Source: an uncultured Aquimarina sp. (GTDB lineage: Bacteria > Bacteroidota > Bacteroidia > Flavobacteriales > Flavobacteriaceae). Taken from it: DNA of 64,000 nt. The notes beneath the pieces are model-generated. The model saw only the letters and a program-made list of their open reading frames with translations, did not search any database and had not been told where the DNA came from. The position numbers and the translations under genes were made by a program. The DNA is taken from contig CANMSO010000006.1 of assembly GCA_947500545.1 (NCBI GenBank), positions 1-64,000 of the forward strand, written 5' to 3'. Below, piece by piece: positions 18,721 through 28,009 of this stretch. How positions within the stretch are numbered: position 1 is the first letter of the stretch; every line of letters begins with the position of its first letter.

Positions 18721-19521
18721 TTATAGTCCTATGATAAAGGCAGCAGCAGATAAGCCTACCCCAATTACACTCAAAACGATTCCGACTACATTTCTATTCG
18801 TTTTGGACTCTCTAATCCGGGATTCGTTTGGTTCTATATAAAGAACATCATTCTGAGCTAAATAGTATACAGGAGATTCAAAAATAGATTTTGAAGTAAG
18901 ATCTACACGATGATAGGTATTAACTCCTTCATTTTCTCTGATAATTGTCACATTACCTCGTCTACCTTTTATGGTCATATCACCAGCCATACCTAGGGCT
19001 TCAATAATAGTAACCCTTTCATTGGGGATATTATAAGAACCAGGTCTTGTAACCTCACCTATTACCGTAAATTTAAAATTTTTAAGTCTTACACTTACGA
19101 TAGGGTCATTAATATAAATCTTTAGTTTTTCCTTGATCATTTCTTTTAACTCTATACGAGTTAATCCCGAAATCTGCAATGTACCCAGGACGGGAAAATC
19201 AATATTACCATCTTCATCTATCAAGTAGGTGGGTTCTGGAGTAGTGCCTCCACCAGCAGCTCCTGCGCCAGCGCCTGCTTCTCCAACCGCAACGCCTAAT
19301 GAAGCTCCTTGCATAAGATTAAAAGGCCTTGCAGCATCCATATCTGTTGCAGAAATAAAAATACTAACGATGTCATCTACCTGAAAGACTGGAGTAAATG
19401 AGTTTGTAGAAGTTATTTTTTCCTGATTTTTAGCATTCTGAAAATAGACTACATCTGTTGGAGTCTTGCATGAAATAATCGAAATGAATAATAAAAGTAA
19501 TAACAAAAATCTACATCGCAT
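18721..19521 (-). CDS. wza: Wza-like outer-membrane polysaccharide export lipoprotein
   Basis: 266 residues. The N-terminus is a lipoprotein signal (LLLFISIISC, Cys near 18). The polysaccharide export domain covers QVDDIVSIFISA to about 150, interrupted by a Gly/Ala-rich insert (GAGAGAAGGG), then comes an SLBB domain with FTVIGEVTRPGSY and IIEALGMAGDM. A last hydrophobic segment at 245-266 fits the outer-membrane helix of Wza-type channels. It is shorter than E. coli Wza (about 380), normal for Bacteroidetes. It should form the export pore and work with Wzc, the next gene. A promoter is proposed at 19561-19590. Confidence 0.92.
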   Translation of the reverse strand: MRCRFLLLLLLFISIISCKTPTDVVYFQNAKNQEKITSTNSFTPVFQVDDIVSIFISATDMDAARPFNLMQGASLGVAVGEAGAGAGAAGGGTTPEPTYLIDEDGNIDFPVLGTLQISGLTRIELKEMIKEKLKIYINDPIVSVRLKNFKFTVIGEVTRPGSYNIPNERVTIIEALGMAGDMTIKGRRGNVTIIRENEGVNTYHRVDLTSKSIFESPVYYLAQNDVLYIEPNESRIRESKTNRNVVGIVLSVIGVGLSAAAFIIGL

Positions 19522-19560
19522 ATCTTTAATACTTTAAGCGTAAGCTGTTGAATTGAATCA

Positions 19561-19590
19561 CAAAAATATAACTTTATTTAATTCAGCAAT
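19561..19590 (-). promoter_or_regulatory. Putative promoter of wza-wzc
   Basis: Read leftward: ATTG (near TTTG), 18 bases, then TATTTTTG (complement of 19561-19568), an exact TAnnTTTG. It ends about 40 bases before the wza ATG, within the 87-bp gap after the dehydratase gene. Confidence 0.42.
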
Positions 19591-19608
19591 GGAATTTTGT
19601 TTAACGTA

Positions 19609-21540
19609 TTAAATTAAAACTTTTCTTTTCCTTTGAAGGGTATCACTATTTATTTTATCGATACTTTCAAATGTAGAATTATTAGATATGTATTCTGGAA
19701 CAATTTCTTTAAGTTTACCCACTATTTGATGATCTTGATTAAGTAAATTCATAATACATAGATCATCGATTTTGTCTTTGACATTTCCACAATCATTATC
19801 ATCAAACTTACTAATCATAATTTTCTTATGATATGTAGGTAATGTATTTTCTGTATCAGCCAATAACTCTTCATACAGTTTTTCACCAGGTCTTAAACCT
19901 GTAATCTTTATATCTATATCATTTGGATATTTAAGTCCTGATAATCTTATCATTTTCTTAGCAAGATCAAAAATCCTTACAGATTCTCCCATATCAAAAA
20001 TAAAAATCTCTCCACCATTACCCATTGTTCCTGCTTCTATAACTAATTGAGATGCCTCTGGAATTGTCATAAAAAATCTTGTCACATCCTGATGCGTAAC
20101 CGTCAATGGGCCTCCTTTTTGAATTTGTTTTTTGAATAATGGAATTACAGATCCATTAGACCCTAAAACATTTCCAAACCTAGTAGTAATAAATTTCGTT
20201 TTACTAGACTTATGAAGGCATTTTATATACATTTCTGCCACTCTTTTGGTAGCCCCCATAACATTAGTAGGGTTCACAGCTTTATCTGTAGACACAAATA
20301 CAAATTTGTCTACCCCATATTCAGACGATAAATCTGCCAATTTCCTAGTCCCTAAAACATTGATTTTAATAGCCTCACATGGGTTAGATTCCATAAGTGG
20401 CACGTGCTTATATGCAGCCGCATGAAAAACCATATTAGGTCTAAATTTCTCAAATATTGTTTCTATTCTTTGGTGATCTCTAATGTCTGCAACAATAGGT
20501 ACAAAATTTGAAACTCCTTTGCTTAACAATTCTTGTTGTAAGTCATATAATGGAGACTCTGCCTGATCTACCAAAATCAATTTCTTGTAATTATAATAGG
20601 AAGCTTGTCTTACTATTTCACTACCTATAGACCCTGCAGCACCTGTAATTAAGATTACTTTGTCATCTAGCTCTTTTTTAATATTTTGGTTTTCCATATT
20701 AATTGGAGCTCTATCCAATAGGTCTTCTATTTGAATTTCTTTTATCTGAGATACTTGTAACTTACCATCTATCCAATCATTTACTGCAGGTATAATTTTG
20801 ACCTTCACATTTAATTTAAGTAAGTCATCAGAAATTTCAGATAATCTCTTCTTATCTATATGTGGTATTGATACTACAATCTCCTTAATGTTATTCTTTG
20901 TAATAAAACTTTGACTCAAAGAACTCGAAGCATATACTTTAATACCATTAATTGTTTTCCCTTTCTTTTGAGAATTATCATCAATAAAACCAAAAACAGA
21001 CAAGGATCTATTAGAGTCATTAGTAATGGCTGCTAACGTAATTAATCCAGAATCTCCGGCTCCATAAATTAGAATTCTTGAAGTCTCTCCTATTTTCGAT
21101 TTAATGTAATAGTAGCAATACTTAAATATTAAACGACTTGTAGTAAGCGTTATAATATTTAACATATAGTGAATGCATATAATAGATACAGGAATGTTTA
21201 ATAGTTCGGGTATCAATGGTGATGTTCTACTAGAAAGCATCAAAAATGCCGTAAGTGCAATTAGAACTGTAACAGAAAGAAATAAATTATATGCATCCCT
21301 CATCCCTGTGTGTCTAACCACACCTTTATAAGAACCAATCATTAAAAAACTTAATGTTGCCAAGACTCCAACGACAGGTAATTGATATACAAAACCGGTA
21401 ATATCAAAATTTAAAGTAATACCAAATCTAATGACATATGCCAAAAAGAAATTAAAAATGGTTATTGATACGTCAATTGCCAACACAAGCCATTTCGAAG
21501 CGTGCTTATGTGAATTATTTATAAGGTAACTCTTAATCAT
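19609..21540 (-). CDS. Membrane UDP-GlcNAc 4,6-dehydratase (PglF/CapD/WbpM-like)
   Basis: 643 residues. Four membrane spans lie within the first 135 residues. A first Rossmann-like module follows (RILIYGAGDSGLI near 155), then the catalytic SDR domain with ITGAAGSIGSEIV from 298. The active-site region reads STDKAVNPTNVMGATKR near 418-434: the Met of VMGATK takes the place of the usual SDR tyrosine, as in known large 4,6-dehydratases of this type. It should convert UDP-GlcNAc to the 4-keto-6-deoxy sugar, the first step to bacillosamine-type sugars. Its stop overlaps the next upstream aminotransferase start region by 4 bases. Confidence 0.92.
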   Translation of the reverse strand: MIKSYLINNSHKHASKWLVLAIDVSITIFNFFLAYVIRFGITLNFDITGFVYQLPVVGVLATLSFLMIGSYKGVVRHTGMRDAYNLFLSVTVLIALTAFLMLSSRTSPLIPELLNIPVSIICIHYMLNIITLTTSRLIFKYCYYYIKSKIGETSRILIYGAGDSGLITLAAITNDSNRSLSVFGFIDDNSQKKGKTINGIKVYASSSLSQSFITKNNIKEIVVSIPHIDKKRLSEISDDLLKLNVKVKIIPAVNDWIDGKLQVSQIKEIQIEDLLDRAPINMENQNIKKELDDKVILITGAAGSIGSEIVRQASYYNYKKLILVDQAESPLYDLQQELLSKGVSNFVPIVADIRDHQRIETIFEKFRPNMVFHAAAYKHVPLMESNPCEAIKINVLGTRKLADLSSEYGVDKFVFVSTDKAVNPTNVMGATKRVAEMYIKCLHKSSKTKFITTRFGNVLGSNGSVIPLFKKQIQKGGPLTVTHQDVTRFFMTIPEASQLVIEAGTMGNGGEIFIFDMGESVRIFDLAKKMIRLSGLKYPNDIDIKITGLRPGEKLYEELLADTENTLPTYHKKIMISKFDDNDCGNVKDKIDDLCIMNLLNQDHQIVGKLKEIVPEYISNNSTFESIDKINSDTLQRKRKVLI

Positions 21541-22670
21541 CTCAATACATTTTTAATTACTGATACTATTCTATACAAATCTTCTTCTTCAAGATTAGAC
21601 CCGCTTGGTAAGCAAAGGCCTCGATCAAATAAATCATCAGAAATTCCATTGAGGTAAGCATCACAATCTGCAAATACAGCTTGTTGATGCATGGGTTTCC
21701 ATAACGGTCTAGATTCTATGTTTTCTTTGGCCAATGACAGCCGTATTCCTTCTCTTAACTTATATGAAGTAGTTTCCACACAAGTAAGCCATCTATTGGA
21801 GTGGTATCCTTTAGGCTCTTCTAAAAATTTTATTTCCGAAGAATCCTCTAGATGCTTTTTGTAAAATTCAAAATTTCTTCTTCGATTAGCTACATGATCA
21901 TCCAATACCTGCATTTGCCCTCTTCCGATTCCTGCTGTTATATTGCTCATTCTATAATTGTAACCAATTTCAGAATGTTCATAATGGGGAGCATTATCTC
22001 TTGCCTGAGTAGCAAGAAAGATTGCTTTTTCTTTGTGCTTTACATTTTTTGAAACTAACGCTCCACCCCCAGAAGTTGTAATAATTTTATTTCCGTTAAA
22101 TGAAAGAATGGCTATATCACCAAAAGTACCACACTTGATACCATGATAAGAACTACCAAGTGCCTCTGCACTATCTTCTAAAACAGGAATTCTATACTCT
22201 GAAGCGATTTTATGAATTGCATCTACATTATATGGCATACCATATAAATGCACAACCACGATGGCTTTTGGTTTTTTGCCTTTAGACATTCTGTCCTTAA
22301 TTGCTATTTCAAGCTGATTAGGACAAATATTCCATGTATCTCTTTCACTATCAACAAATACAGGCTTGGCACCTAAATAAACAATTGGATTGGCCGAAGC
22401 GGCAAATGTCATACTTTGACATAGCACTTCGTCCCCTCTTGAAACTCCCAACAACTTTAAACCTAAGTGTAACGAAGCAGTACCTGAACTTAATGCGGCC
22501 ACATTGACCTCATTATCCAGATAATTTTCAATATCACTTTCAAATCCATCTACATTAGGACCTAAAGGTGCTACCCAGTTTGTTTCAAAGGCTTCTCTTA
22601 CGAAATCTTGCTCTGTTCCACCCATATGCGGCGAAGAAAGCCATATCCTTTTTGAATCAATTACATTCAT
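21537..22670 (-). CDS. PLP sugar aminotransferase (DegT/DnrJ, PglE-like)
   Basis: 377 residues, normal for the family. It has the N-terminal IWLSSPHMGGTE and NWVAPLGPNVDGFE seen in UDP-4-keto-6-deoxy-GlcNAc C4-aminotransferases. The PLP-binding aspartate is in EDSAEALGS (Asp 166), and the Schiff-base lysine is in FNGNKIITTSGGG (Lys 195). It should transfer an amino group from glutamate to the 4-keto sugar made by the next gene, with which it overlaps by 4 bases. The pair together mirrors PglE-PglF. It leads the leftward transcript from the 640-bp intergenic region. Confidence 0.92.
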   Translation of the reverse strand: MNVIDSKRIWLSSPHMGGTEQDFVREAFETNWVAPLGPNVDGFESDIENYLDNEVNVAALSSGTASLHLGLKLLGVSRGDEVLCQSMTFAASANPIVYLGAKPVFVDSERDTWNICPNQLEIAIKDRMSKGKKPKAIVVVHLYGMPYNVDAIHKIASEYRIPVLEDSAEALGSSYHGIKCGTFGDIAILSFNGNKIITTSGGGALVSKNVKHKEKAIFLATQARDNAPHYEHSEIGYNYRMSNITAGIGRGQMQVLDDHVANRRRNFEFYKKHLEDSSEIKFLEEPKGYHSNRWLTCVETTSYKLREGIRLSLAKENIESRPLWKPMHQQAVFADCDAYLNGISDDLFDRGLCLPSGSNLEEEDLYRIVSVIKNVLR

Positions 22671-22906
22671 ATTCTCCCATTAATAATGAACAATAATTAG
22701 CTACTGATAAAAAATCAATAATGAATTTTTATCACATTCTTTTTCATGACAATCTAAAAAAACGCTGGAAGAAGGGGGTAGAAACTTCCTTTTTTTGAAT
22801 TTACTCTAATTTTTATTTTCCGATGCTAAAATAGTTCAGTTAAACGAATTATCAACTTATTTTTTTATTTTTTAGACAGAATACTTAAAAAAAACGTTTA
22901 ACGGTT

Positions 22907-22919
22907 AAAGTTACCTTAT
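22907..22919. promoter_or_regulatory. 13-base inverted repeat, operator-like
   Basis: TTTAACGGTTAAA is the exact reverse complement of the site at 8678-8690. Its 6-bp arms flank a single base, the layout of a dimeric repressor or activator site. Confidence 0.3.
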
Positions 22920-23110
22920 TTACCCACTCCAAATACGTTAATCCCGTAAGAAAAGTATTATAGTAACAAAAAGTTATACTTGTAATACTAAGTAAATATC
23001 TGTCAAAAAACATTTCAATTTTTATAGTGCGCATTTTCACTAACCAATTGACATGACAATGATAGTCTATAATTCCATGAAATTATCGAGTTTAACCACT
23101 AATAGTTTTA

Positions 23111-23129
23111 GGGGGATTTCCCCCTTTTT
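23111..23129 (+). terminator. Hairpin with T-run upstream of the MBOAT gene (possible attenuator)
   Basis: GGGGG (23111-23115), loop ATTT, CCCCC (23120-23124), then five T. It is the only strong G/C block in a very AT-rich gap and lies 180 bases before the MBOAT start, with no rightward gene before it to terminate. Confidence 0.5.
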
Positions 23130-23309
23130 ATATTCAAGCAAATATCCAGAACTCCCTGATTTTGAATCAAAAAGAAAAAATGTTAAAATAAATTTTGATT
23201 TATTTAATTAAATACGCCAAATTTACACGCTTCAAACACCACATTTTACTTTTTATTTTTTGTTGGTTTTATCTTCCAAAAAAAAACAATACTAATCAAG
23301 CAGGAATAA

Positions 23310-24761
23310 ATGTTATTCAATTCTTTAGATTTTTTCATATTTCTTCCAATTGTCTTTATTACTTATTGGTTCATTTTTCATAAAAAAAATCAAGTGCAGA
23401 ATTTATTTATTCTGTTCTCCAGTTATATTTTTTATGGCCTATGGGATTGGAGATTCCTGTTTCTCATACTAGCAAGTACTATAGTTGATTTTTTTGTTGG
23501 ACAAGCCATACATTCTAGTGACTCTGATAAAAAACGAAAATTATGGTTATGGGTTAGTGTAATCTTTAATATTGGACTTTTAGGATTCTTTAAATATTAC
23601 AATTTCTTTGTTGACTCCTGGACAGACCTATTGTCTATTTTTGGTTATGAATTAAAAAGCACATGGACGCTACAAATCATTTTACCGGTAGGAATATCCT
23701 TCTACACTTTTCAAACCATGTCATATTCATTGGATATCTATTATAAAAGATTAACTCCAACAAAAGATTTTATTTCATTTGCTACTTTTGTGAGTTTTTT
23801 CCCTCAACTAGTTGCGGGACCTATAGAGCGAGCATCTAATCTTTTATCACAGATTACATCCAAAAGAGTTTTTAATTACACACAATGTACAGATGGTCTT
23901 AAACTCATACTATGGGGGTTATTTAAAAAAATAGTGATTGCAGATTCTATTGCTCCTATCGTAGATGATATTTTTGCCAATTACGGAGAATATCCGGCAT
24001 CTACATTAATACTAGGGGTTTCATTGTTTAGTTTTCAAGTGTATGGTGATTTTAGTGGGTATTCTGATATTGCAATAGGAACGGCCAAGCTTTTTGGCAT
24101 AGAACTAATGTCAAACTTCAAGTTTCCGACCTTTTCAAGAAATGTGGCAGAATACTGGCAACGATGGCATGTTTCTTTATCTACATGGTTTCGTCACTAC
24201 GTATACATCCCTCTTGGTGGAAATAGAGTAGGTAAACTCAAATCAATAAGAAATATTATAATCATCTTTTTGGTAAGTGGTTTTTGGCATGGTGCAAACT
24301 GGACCTTTATAGTTTGGGGGGCAATTCATGCGGCTTTATACATCCCTGTTTTTTTGATGGGAAGGAATAGAATTTATATGAATAATGTGGTTGCTGAAAA
24401 TAGATGGTTTCCGTCAATTATTGAAATATCACAAATTTTACTTACTTTTTTCCTGGTCACCTTTTCTAGAGTATTTTTCAGATCAGAATCTATTACCGAT
24501 GCTTTCGGTTTTCTGAAACAGATTTATTACAATTTTACTTTTGAAAGCTATTCACACCCTTTAGGCTATCGAATGATAGATTATTTTATATTACTCGGAA
24601 TCTTTGTTTTATATGAATTTAAGATTCGAAGAGATGAGCGATCTCCATTCAAATTTAAGTCCAAAATTGTACGATTTATAATCTATACTTTAGTAATTTT
24701 AGGAATGCTCCTGTTTTATGACGATCAAATCGATAGGTCTTTTATTTATTTCCAATTTTAA
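23310..24761 (+). CDS. MBOAT O-acyltransferase 1 (AlgI-like)
   Basis: 483 residues and about ten membrane spans. The start MLFNSLDFFIFLPIVF is the usual one for AlgI/PatA-type proteins, and an upstream in-frame extension was rejected. The catalytic histidine is in GFWHGANWTF (His 327), and another conserved block is EYWQRWHVSLSTWF (His 287). The C-terminus reads FIYFQF, the same as in the four other MBOAT proteins here. It should move an acyl group across the inner membrane to a polysaccharide in the periplasm. An SGNH-type partner follows 6 bases later. The pair is the only acyltransferase pair on the + strand. Confidence 0.93.
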   Translation: MLFNSLDFFIFLPIVFITYWFIFHKKNQVQNLFILFSSYIFYGLWDWRFLFLILASTIVDFFVGQAIHSSDSDKKRKLWLWVSVIFNIGLLGFFKYYNFFVDSWTDLLSIFGYELKSTWTLQIILPVGISFYTFQTMSYSLDIYYKRLTPTKDFISFATFVSFFPQLVAGPIERASNLLSQITSKRVFNYTQCTDGLKLILWGLFKKIVIADSIAPIVDDIFANYGEYPASTLILGVSLFSFQVYGDFSGYSDIAIGTAKLFGIELMSNFKFPTFSRNVAEYWQRWHVSLSTWFRHYVYIPLGGNRVGKLKSIRNIIIIFLVSGFWHGANWTFIVWGAIHAALYIPVFLMGRNRIYMNNVVAENRWFPSIIEISQILLTFFLVTFSRVFFRSESITDAFGFLKQIYYNFTFESYSHPLGYRMIDYFILLGIFVLYEFKIRRDERSPFKFKSKIVRFIIYTLVILGMLLFYDDQIDRSFIYFQF

Positions 24762-24767
24762 GAAATT

Positions 24768-25739
24768 ATGAAAAAACTTATTCTAAAAAGTCTTTTATAT
24801 ATTTTTTTAATACTAATGATATTAGAGGTTTTAGTACGCGTTTTTCATTTAGGAAAAGACACTCCTACCCGATTTCTTGATGATCGACAAGTAGAAAAAT
24901 GGGTTCCAAATCAAAATGGTTTTAACGTTACAGGAAATAGAAGACAAAACTTTTCAGAGTTTCACATTAATAGCTCAGGATTTAACTCATACCGAGAGTT
25001 TACTCCTACTAAAGACAACATAGAAATAGCACTAATAGGCGACTCTTTTATTGAAGGTTTCCATCAGAATTATTATAATTCTATTGGTAAAAAGGCGGAA
25101 AATGTACTACCCGGTATTGAAATTTACGAGTACGGATATGCAGGTTATGATTTTGCTGATCAGTTGCATCTTGTTCATTCATACAGAGAGCAGTTTGATC
25201 TAATTGACCATCTCATATTAGGAATAAAATTTTCAAATGATCTAACCCGAGGTGAATACAAAGTCGCTAAAGGCCGATTAGCATTAGAATCTCCTATACA
25301 TAGACTTTTGAAAAGAAGTAAATTAATAGTTTATTGCAAAAGTATTGGGTTGTTAGAACCACCACAAGAGCTCATGTATCGATTGATTAATATTCTTAAA
25401 CCAAAAAGAGAAGTCCTTCCTATTAATGATGAGGAAGCATTGAGGATTCAGAAAGAAAATGAAAAAGCATATTTGGCAAATTTTAAAAGCTTGATTGCTA
25501 AATATGGCTATGATAAGGAACGTTACACACTTCTTTTGGATTCAAGAATTACAAGTCCGATTTTCTTGTCTTACTTAGAAAAAAACGATTTCCATTATAT
25601 CGATTTTTCACAATCGTTTGAAAACACCAATCGTTCTACTACCCTAATATACGATAGACATTGGAACAATCACGGAAGAGAATTAATCGCACAGCTCATA
25701 TCGCAATACATTAAAAAAAAAGGTCTAAAAACCAAATAA
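24768..25739 (+). CDS. SGNH-fold protein paired with MBOAT 1 (AlgJ/AlgX-like role)
   Basis: 323 residues. One N-terminal membrane anchor (about 5-22) places the rest in the periplasm. The SGNH nucleophile block is ALIGDSFIEGF (Ser 93), and the C-terminal catalytic block is DRHWNNHG with Asp 296 and His 298, so the triad looks complete. In alginate and related systems a partner of this type takes the acyl group from the MBOAT and puts it on the polymer. It starts 6 bases after MBOAT 1. Its stop abuts the stop of the convergent FemAB-like gene with no base between them. Confidence 0.82.
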   Translation: MKKLILKSLLYIFLILMILEVLVRVFHLGKDTPTRFLDDRQVEKWVPNQNGFNVTGNRRQNFSEFHINSSGFNSYREFTPTKDNIEIALIGDSFIEGFHQNYYNSIGKKAENVLPGIEIYEYGYAGYDFADQLHLVHSYREQFDLIDHLILGIKFSNDLTRGEYKVAKGRLALESPIHRLLKRSKLIVYCKSIGLLEPPQELMYRLINILKPKREVLPINDEEALRIQKENEKAYLANFKSLIAKYGYDKERYTLLLDSRITSPIFLSYLEKNDFHYIDFSQSFENTNRSTTLIYDRHWNNHGRELIAQLISQYIKKKGLKTK

Positions 25740-26888
25740 TCAAAAAACAACCTTCTGCATTTTTGACTTTCCTACTATCAGATATGATTTTTCTTCTTTT
25801 GAAACTTCAAATACCTTTACATCTTTTACATTTTCTATACTAGAATACAGAAAATCAAATACAACATTACGTAAAAATGAATATGACTTTGTATTGTAAT
25901 TTATTGTTTCATACTCCAAATCACTCTTAGTTTCTTCTAAAGGAAATATTTGAAATTGAGGTTGAAGGTTACTATTTTTCTTACGTTTTGCTTTGAAATT
26001 TTTATATCGAACATATGCAATCTTAAATATAAATTCTTTTAAGCTTGCTTTTATAAATTCCAGATTTGCTTTGATTCCTGCCAAAAAAGATTTCTTTGGA
26101 TATATAATCTGATGCTTGAAGTTATAAATATGATTGCACCACTCTCTTTTATAGCTAAGATCTCCCATTCCCATCTCATAGGACTTATGATCATTAGCAA
26201 TGCACCAATCCAACTTTTTGTATATTTCTACACTACCAAGACTAAATTTACCATAATCTATGTCATAAGACGATATCGCACTAAACAATCTTCCTTGAAA
26301 ATGATGATTAATAGACACAATAATCGGAATCTCTTTTTCGTAAGCAACAAACAGCGAAGCTTTCTTCTCATTAATCAAAGAAAAATACATTTTCTTATAA
26401 CGATCCCATTGCGTTAGTGTTTGACTCACATCATTACGCTGCTCAAACCTCCTAATCAACATTTGGTGCAGACTGTTCATTAACAAATTATACTCATTCT
26501 CATCGATCTCACCATAAAAAGTCTTATAAGAAATTTGAAAACATGATTCAAGCCGCTTGACTCTTCGTCTTATACCTTTTGCATTACTTCTAAAACGATG
26601 TTTTATATATGCATCGGCACTACTAAAACCATCAAGAAATATAGCATAACCTTTAAAAAACTGGTTAATCACTTTCGAAGAGAATCTATCAGTATCAAAT
26701 GTAGGTTTTAGATAATCCGGAATAAAAAAAACGGAATATATTTTATCTGCATTCTTTACAAGGTTTTCATCATAATCAGGATTGACATATGATTCTTGGT
26801 TTTCTAACGAATTAACCTTTGAAAATATTTTTGGAACTACTCCTTTTTCATATAGCTCAAAAAAGTAATCAATATGTTCTTTTTTCAT
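25740..26888 (-). CDS. GNAT/FemAB-like acyltransferase (BioF2-type)
   Basis: 382 residues, no membrane span. The middle carries blocks of the Acetyltransf_6 (FemAB-related) fold: RFRSNAKGIRRRVKRLE near 98-114, ASLFVAYEKEIPIIVSINHH near 190, and FSLGSVEIYKKLDWCI with SYEMGMGDLSYKREWC near 240. This C-terminal GNAT block usually binds the acyl donor and ends with GxxxYK. Such proteins transfer amino acids or other acyl groups to amines on sugars or peptides. It is last in operon A, overlapping the next FemAB-like gene by 4 bases. The donor is not known; an acyl-carrier protein is encoded in the same operon. Confidence 0.75.
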   Translation of the reverse strand: MKKEHIDYFFELYEKGVVPKIFSKVNSLENQESYVNPDYDENLVKNADKIYSVFFIPDYLKPTFDTDRFSSKVINQFFKGYAIFLDGFSSADAYIKHRFRSNAKGIRRRVKRLESCFQISYKTFYGEIDENEYNLLMNSLHQMLIRRFEQRNDVSQTLTQWDRYKKMYFSLINEKKASLFVAYEKEIPIIVSINHHFQGRLFSAISSYDIDYGKFSLGSVEIYKKLDWCIANDHKSYEMGMGDLSYKREWCNHIYNFKHQIIYPKKSFLAGIKANLEFIKASLKEFIFKIAYVRYKNFKAKRKKNSNLQPQFQIFPLEETKSDLEYETINYNTKSYSFLRNVVFDFLYSSIENVKDVKVFEVSKEEKSYLIVGKSKMQKVVF

Positions 26889-27973
26889 GCGTTCAATCTA
26901 TAAAAAGGAAAGAAATAATTTTGTAAATCGTCTTTATTAATATTGGAATATTCTGCATTAGAGGCCAGGCATAATTCGTCATAAACATTTTCATTTATGA
27001 TCTTCCTACCTGTGCAAAAAATTACATCTTCATCCTTTGGAAAAAGTGATTTTTTATTTTTGTACAACCCATCTCCATCTTTCATTCCACCACCTAAAAC
27101 ATAATATTTTATATCATTCTGAATAGCCCATTCAATAACCTTTACTCTCAAAAAATCATTTGGTCTATAACTAAAATATTCTGCATCTGTACCTCCAAGA
27201 AACGCAAAAATTGTTTCTTTATAATTAATAATAAGTTCTACAGAAATTGGAATATTCTCAAAATAAGTAATAGCGATAGAAAAATTATTTAGATTTGATA
27301 ATATTAGATTTTCAAAATAGGTACTTGAGAAGAAATATACACTATCTGCGTTATTACGTTTCATAGTGGCAACATAGATATCATTAAAAATTTTTATAAC
27401 ATCTTTTGTAATTTCTTCTTTATGAAATATTTTAAAATCCAGATTATAGTTTACTGCCTTTCTATAGTTGTTTCTTACTTTTGGGAGGAAAGCTGTCCAT
27501 TGATCTTCAAAATTTTCCAGAAGACGTCCTCTCACATTTGAAAGTGATTTAATCAAGGCTCCAGAATACTCTTCAAAATTTTCGTTTAAACTAAAACGAA
27601 CAAACTCTGTTACAACATTATTTTCTTGATACCAATGATCAACACATTCCCAAAAACACGCAATATCATCTTTGGATATTGAATCATTAAATAAAGGGCC
27701 GCTATACCCATAAGGACTAATTACATCAAAGTACGGTTGCTCCTGACCATTAATACTAATTGCTCTAAAAACAAAAGGCATTAAAATAATAGGAGCGTCA
27801 CTTTTTTTGAATAAAAAATACTTGAGTGTATCCGAGCTTTTTTCAAAATATTGTAAATGCTCAGTAGAATAGTACACGTTGTTATTCCATTCTTTCTGAA
27901 GAAGTCCTTTATATTTTTCTATCTCAGAACTGTTGTCAAGATTTTCAATAATTAGTCTGTAGTTTTGCTTCAA
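26885..27973 (-). CDS. GNAT/FemAB-like acyltransferase
   Basis: 362 residues. It shows the two-GNAT-domain FemAB-like pattern: PYFDVISPYGYSGPLF near 80, PKVRNNYRKAVNYNLDF near 165, FSIAITYFENIPISVELI near 235, and FAFLGGTDAEYFSYRPNDFL with IKYYVLGGGM near 255-300. The YRPNDFL block is typical of the acceptor side of this family. It should be a soluble, cytoplasmic acyltransferase working on an amino sugar (inference). It differs from its neighbour at 25740 in sequence, so it is not a recent duplicate. It is cotranscribed with the FAD enzyme 36 bases upstream. Confidence 0.8.
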   Translation of the reverse strand: MKQNYRLIIENLDNSSEIEKYKGLLQKEWNNNVYYSTEHLQYFEKSSDTLKYFLFKKSDAPIILMPFVFRAISINGQEQPYFDVISPYGYSGPLFNDSISKDDIACFWECVDHWYQENNVVTEFVRFSLNENFEEYSGALIKSLSNVRGRLLENFEDQWTAFLPKVRNNYRKAVNYNLDFKIFHKEEITKDVIKIFNDIYVATMKRNNADSVYFFSSTYFENLILSNLNNFSIAITYFENIPISVELIINYKETIFAFLGGTDAEYFSYRPNDFLRVKVIEWAIQNDIKYYVLGGGMKDGDGLYKNKKSLFPKDEDVIFCTGRKIINENVYDELCLASNAEYSNINKDDLQNYFFPFYRLNA

Positions 27974-28009
27974 TTGTAAAAATGTTAATTAAACATAGTA
28001 TTATATTAA

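Larger units (their letters stand above)
22671..23309. other. Large divergent intergenic region of the polysaccharide locus
   Basis: 639 bp, very AT-rich, with no convincing gene. It separates the leftward aminotransferase gene from the rightward MBOAT gene. It holds a weak stem (GGAAG at 22767-22771 with CTTCC at 22785-22789, then seven T), a 13-base inverted repeat at 22907-22919, and a G/C hairpin with a T-run at 23111-23129. No exact TAnnTTTG element with good spacing was found for either gene. The size and features make it a likely control region for the locus. Confidence 0.5.

Noticed and set aside
22767..22796. Weak hairpin with a T-run in the polysaccharide intergenic region
   Set aside because: Only a 5-bp stem with a 13-base loop; no rightward gene precedes it.
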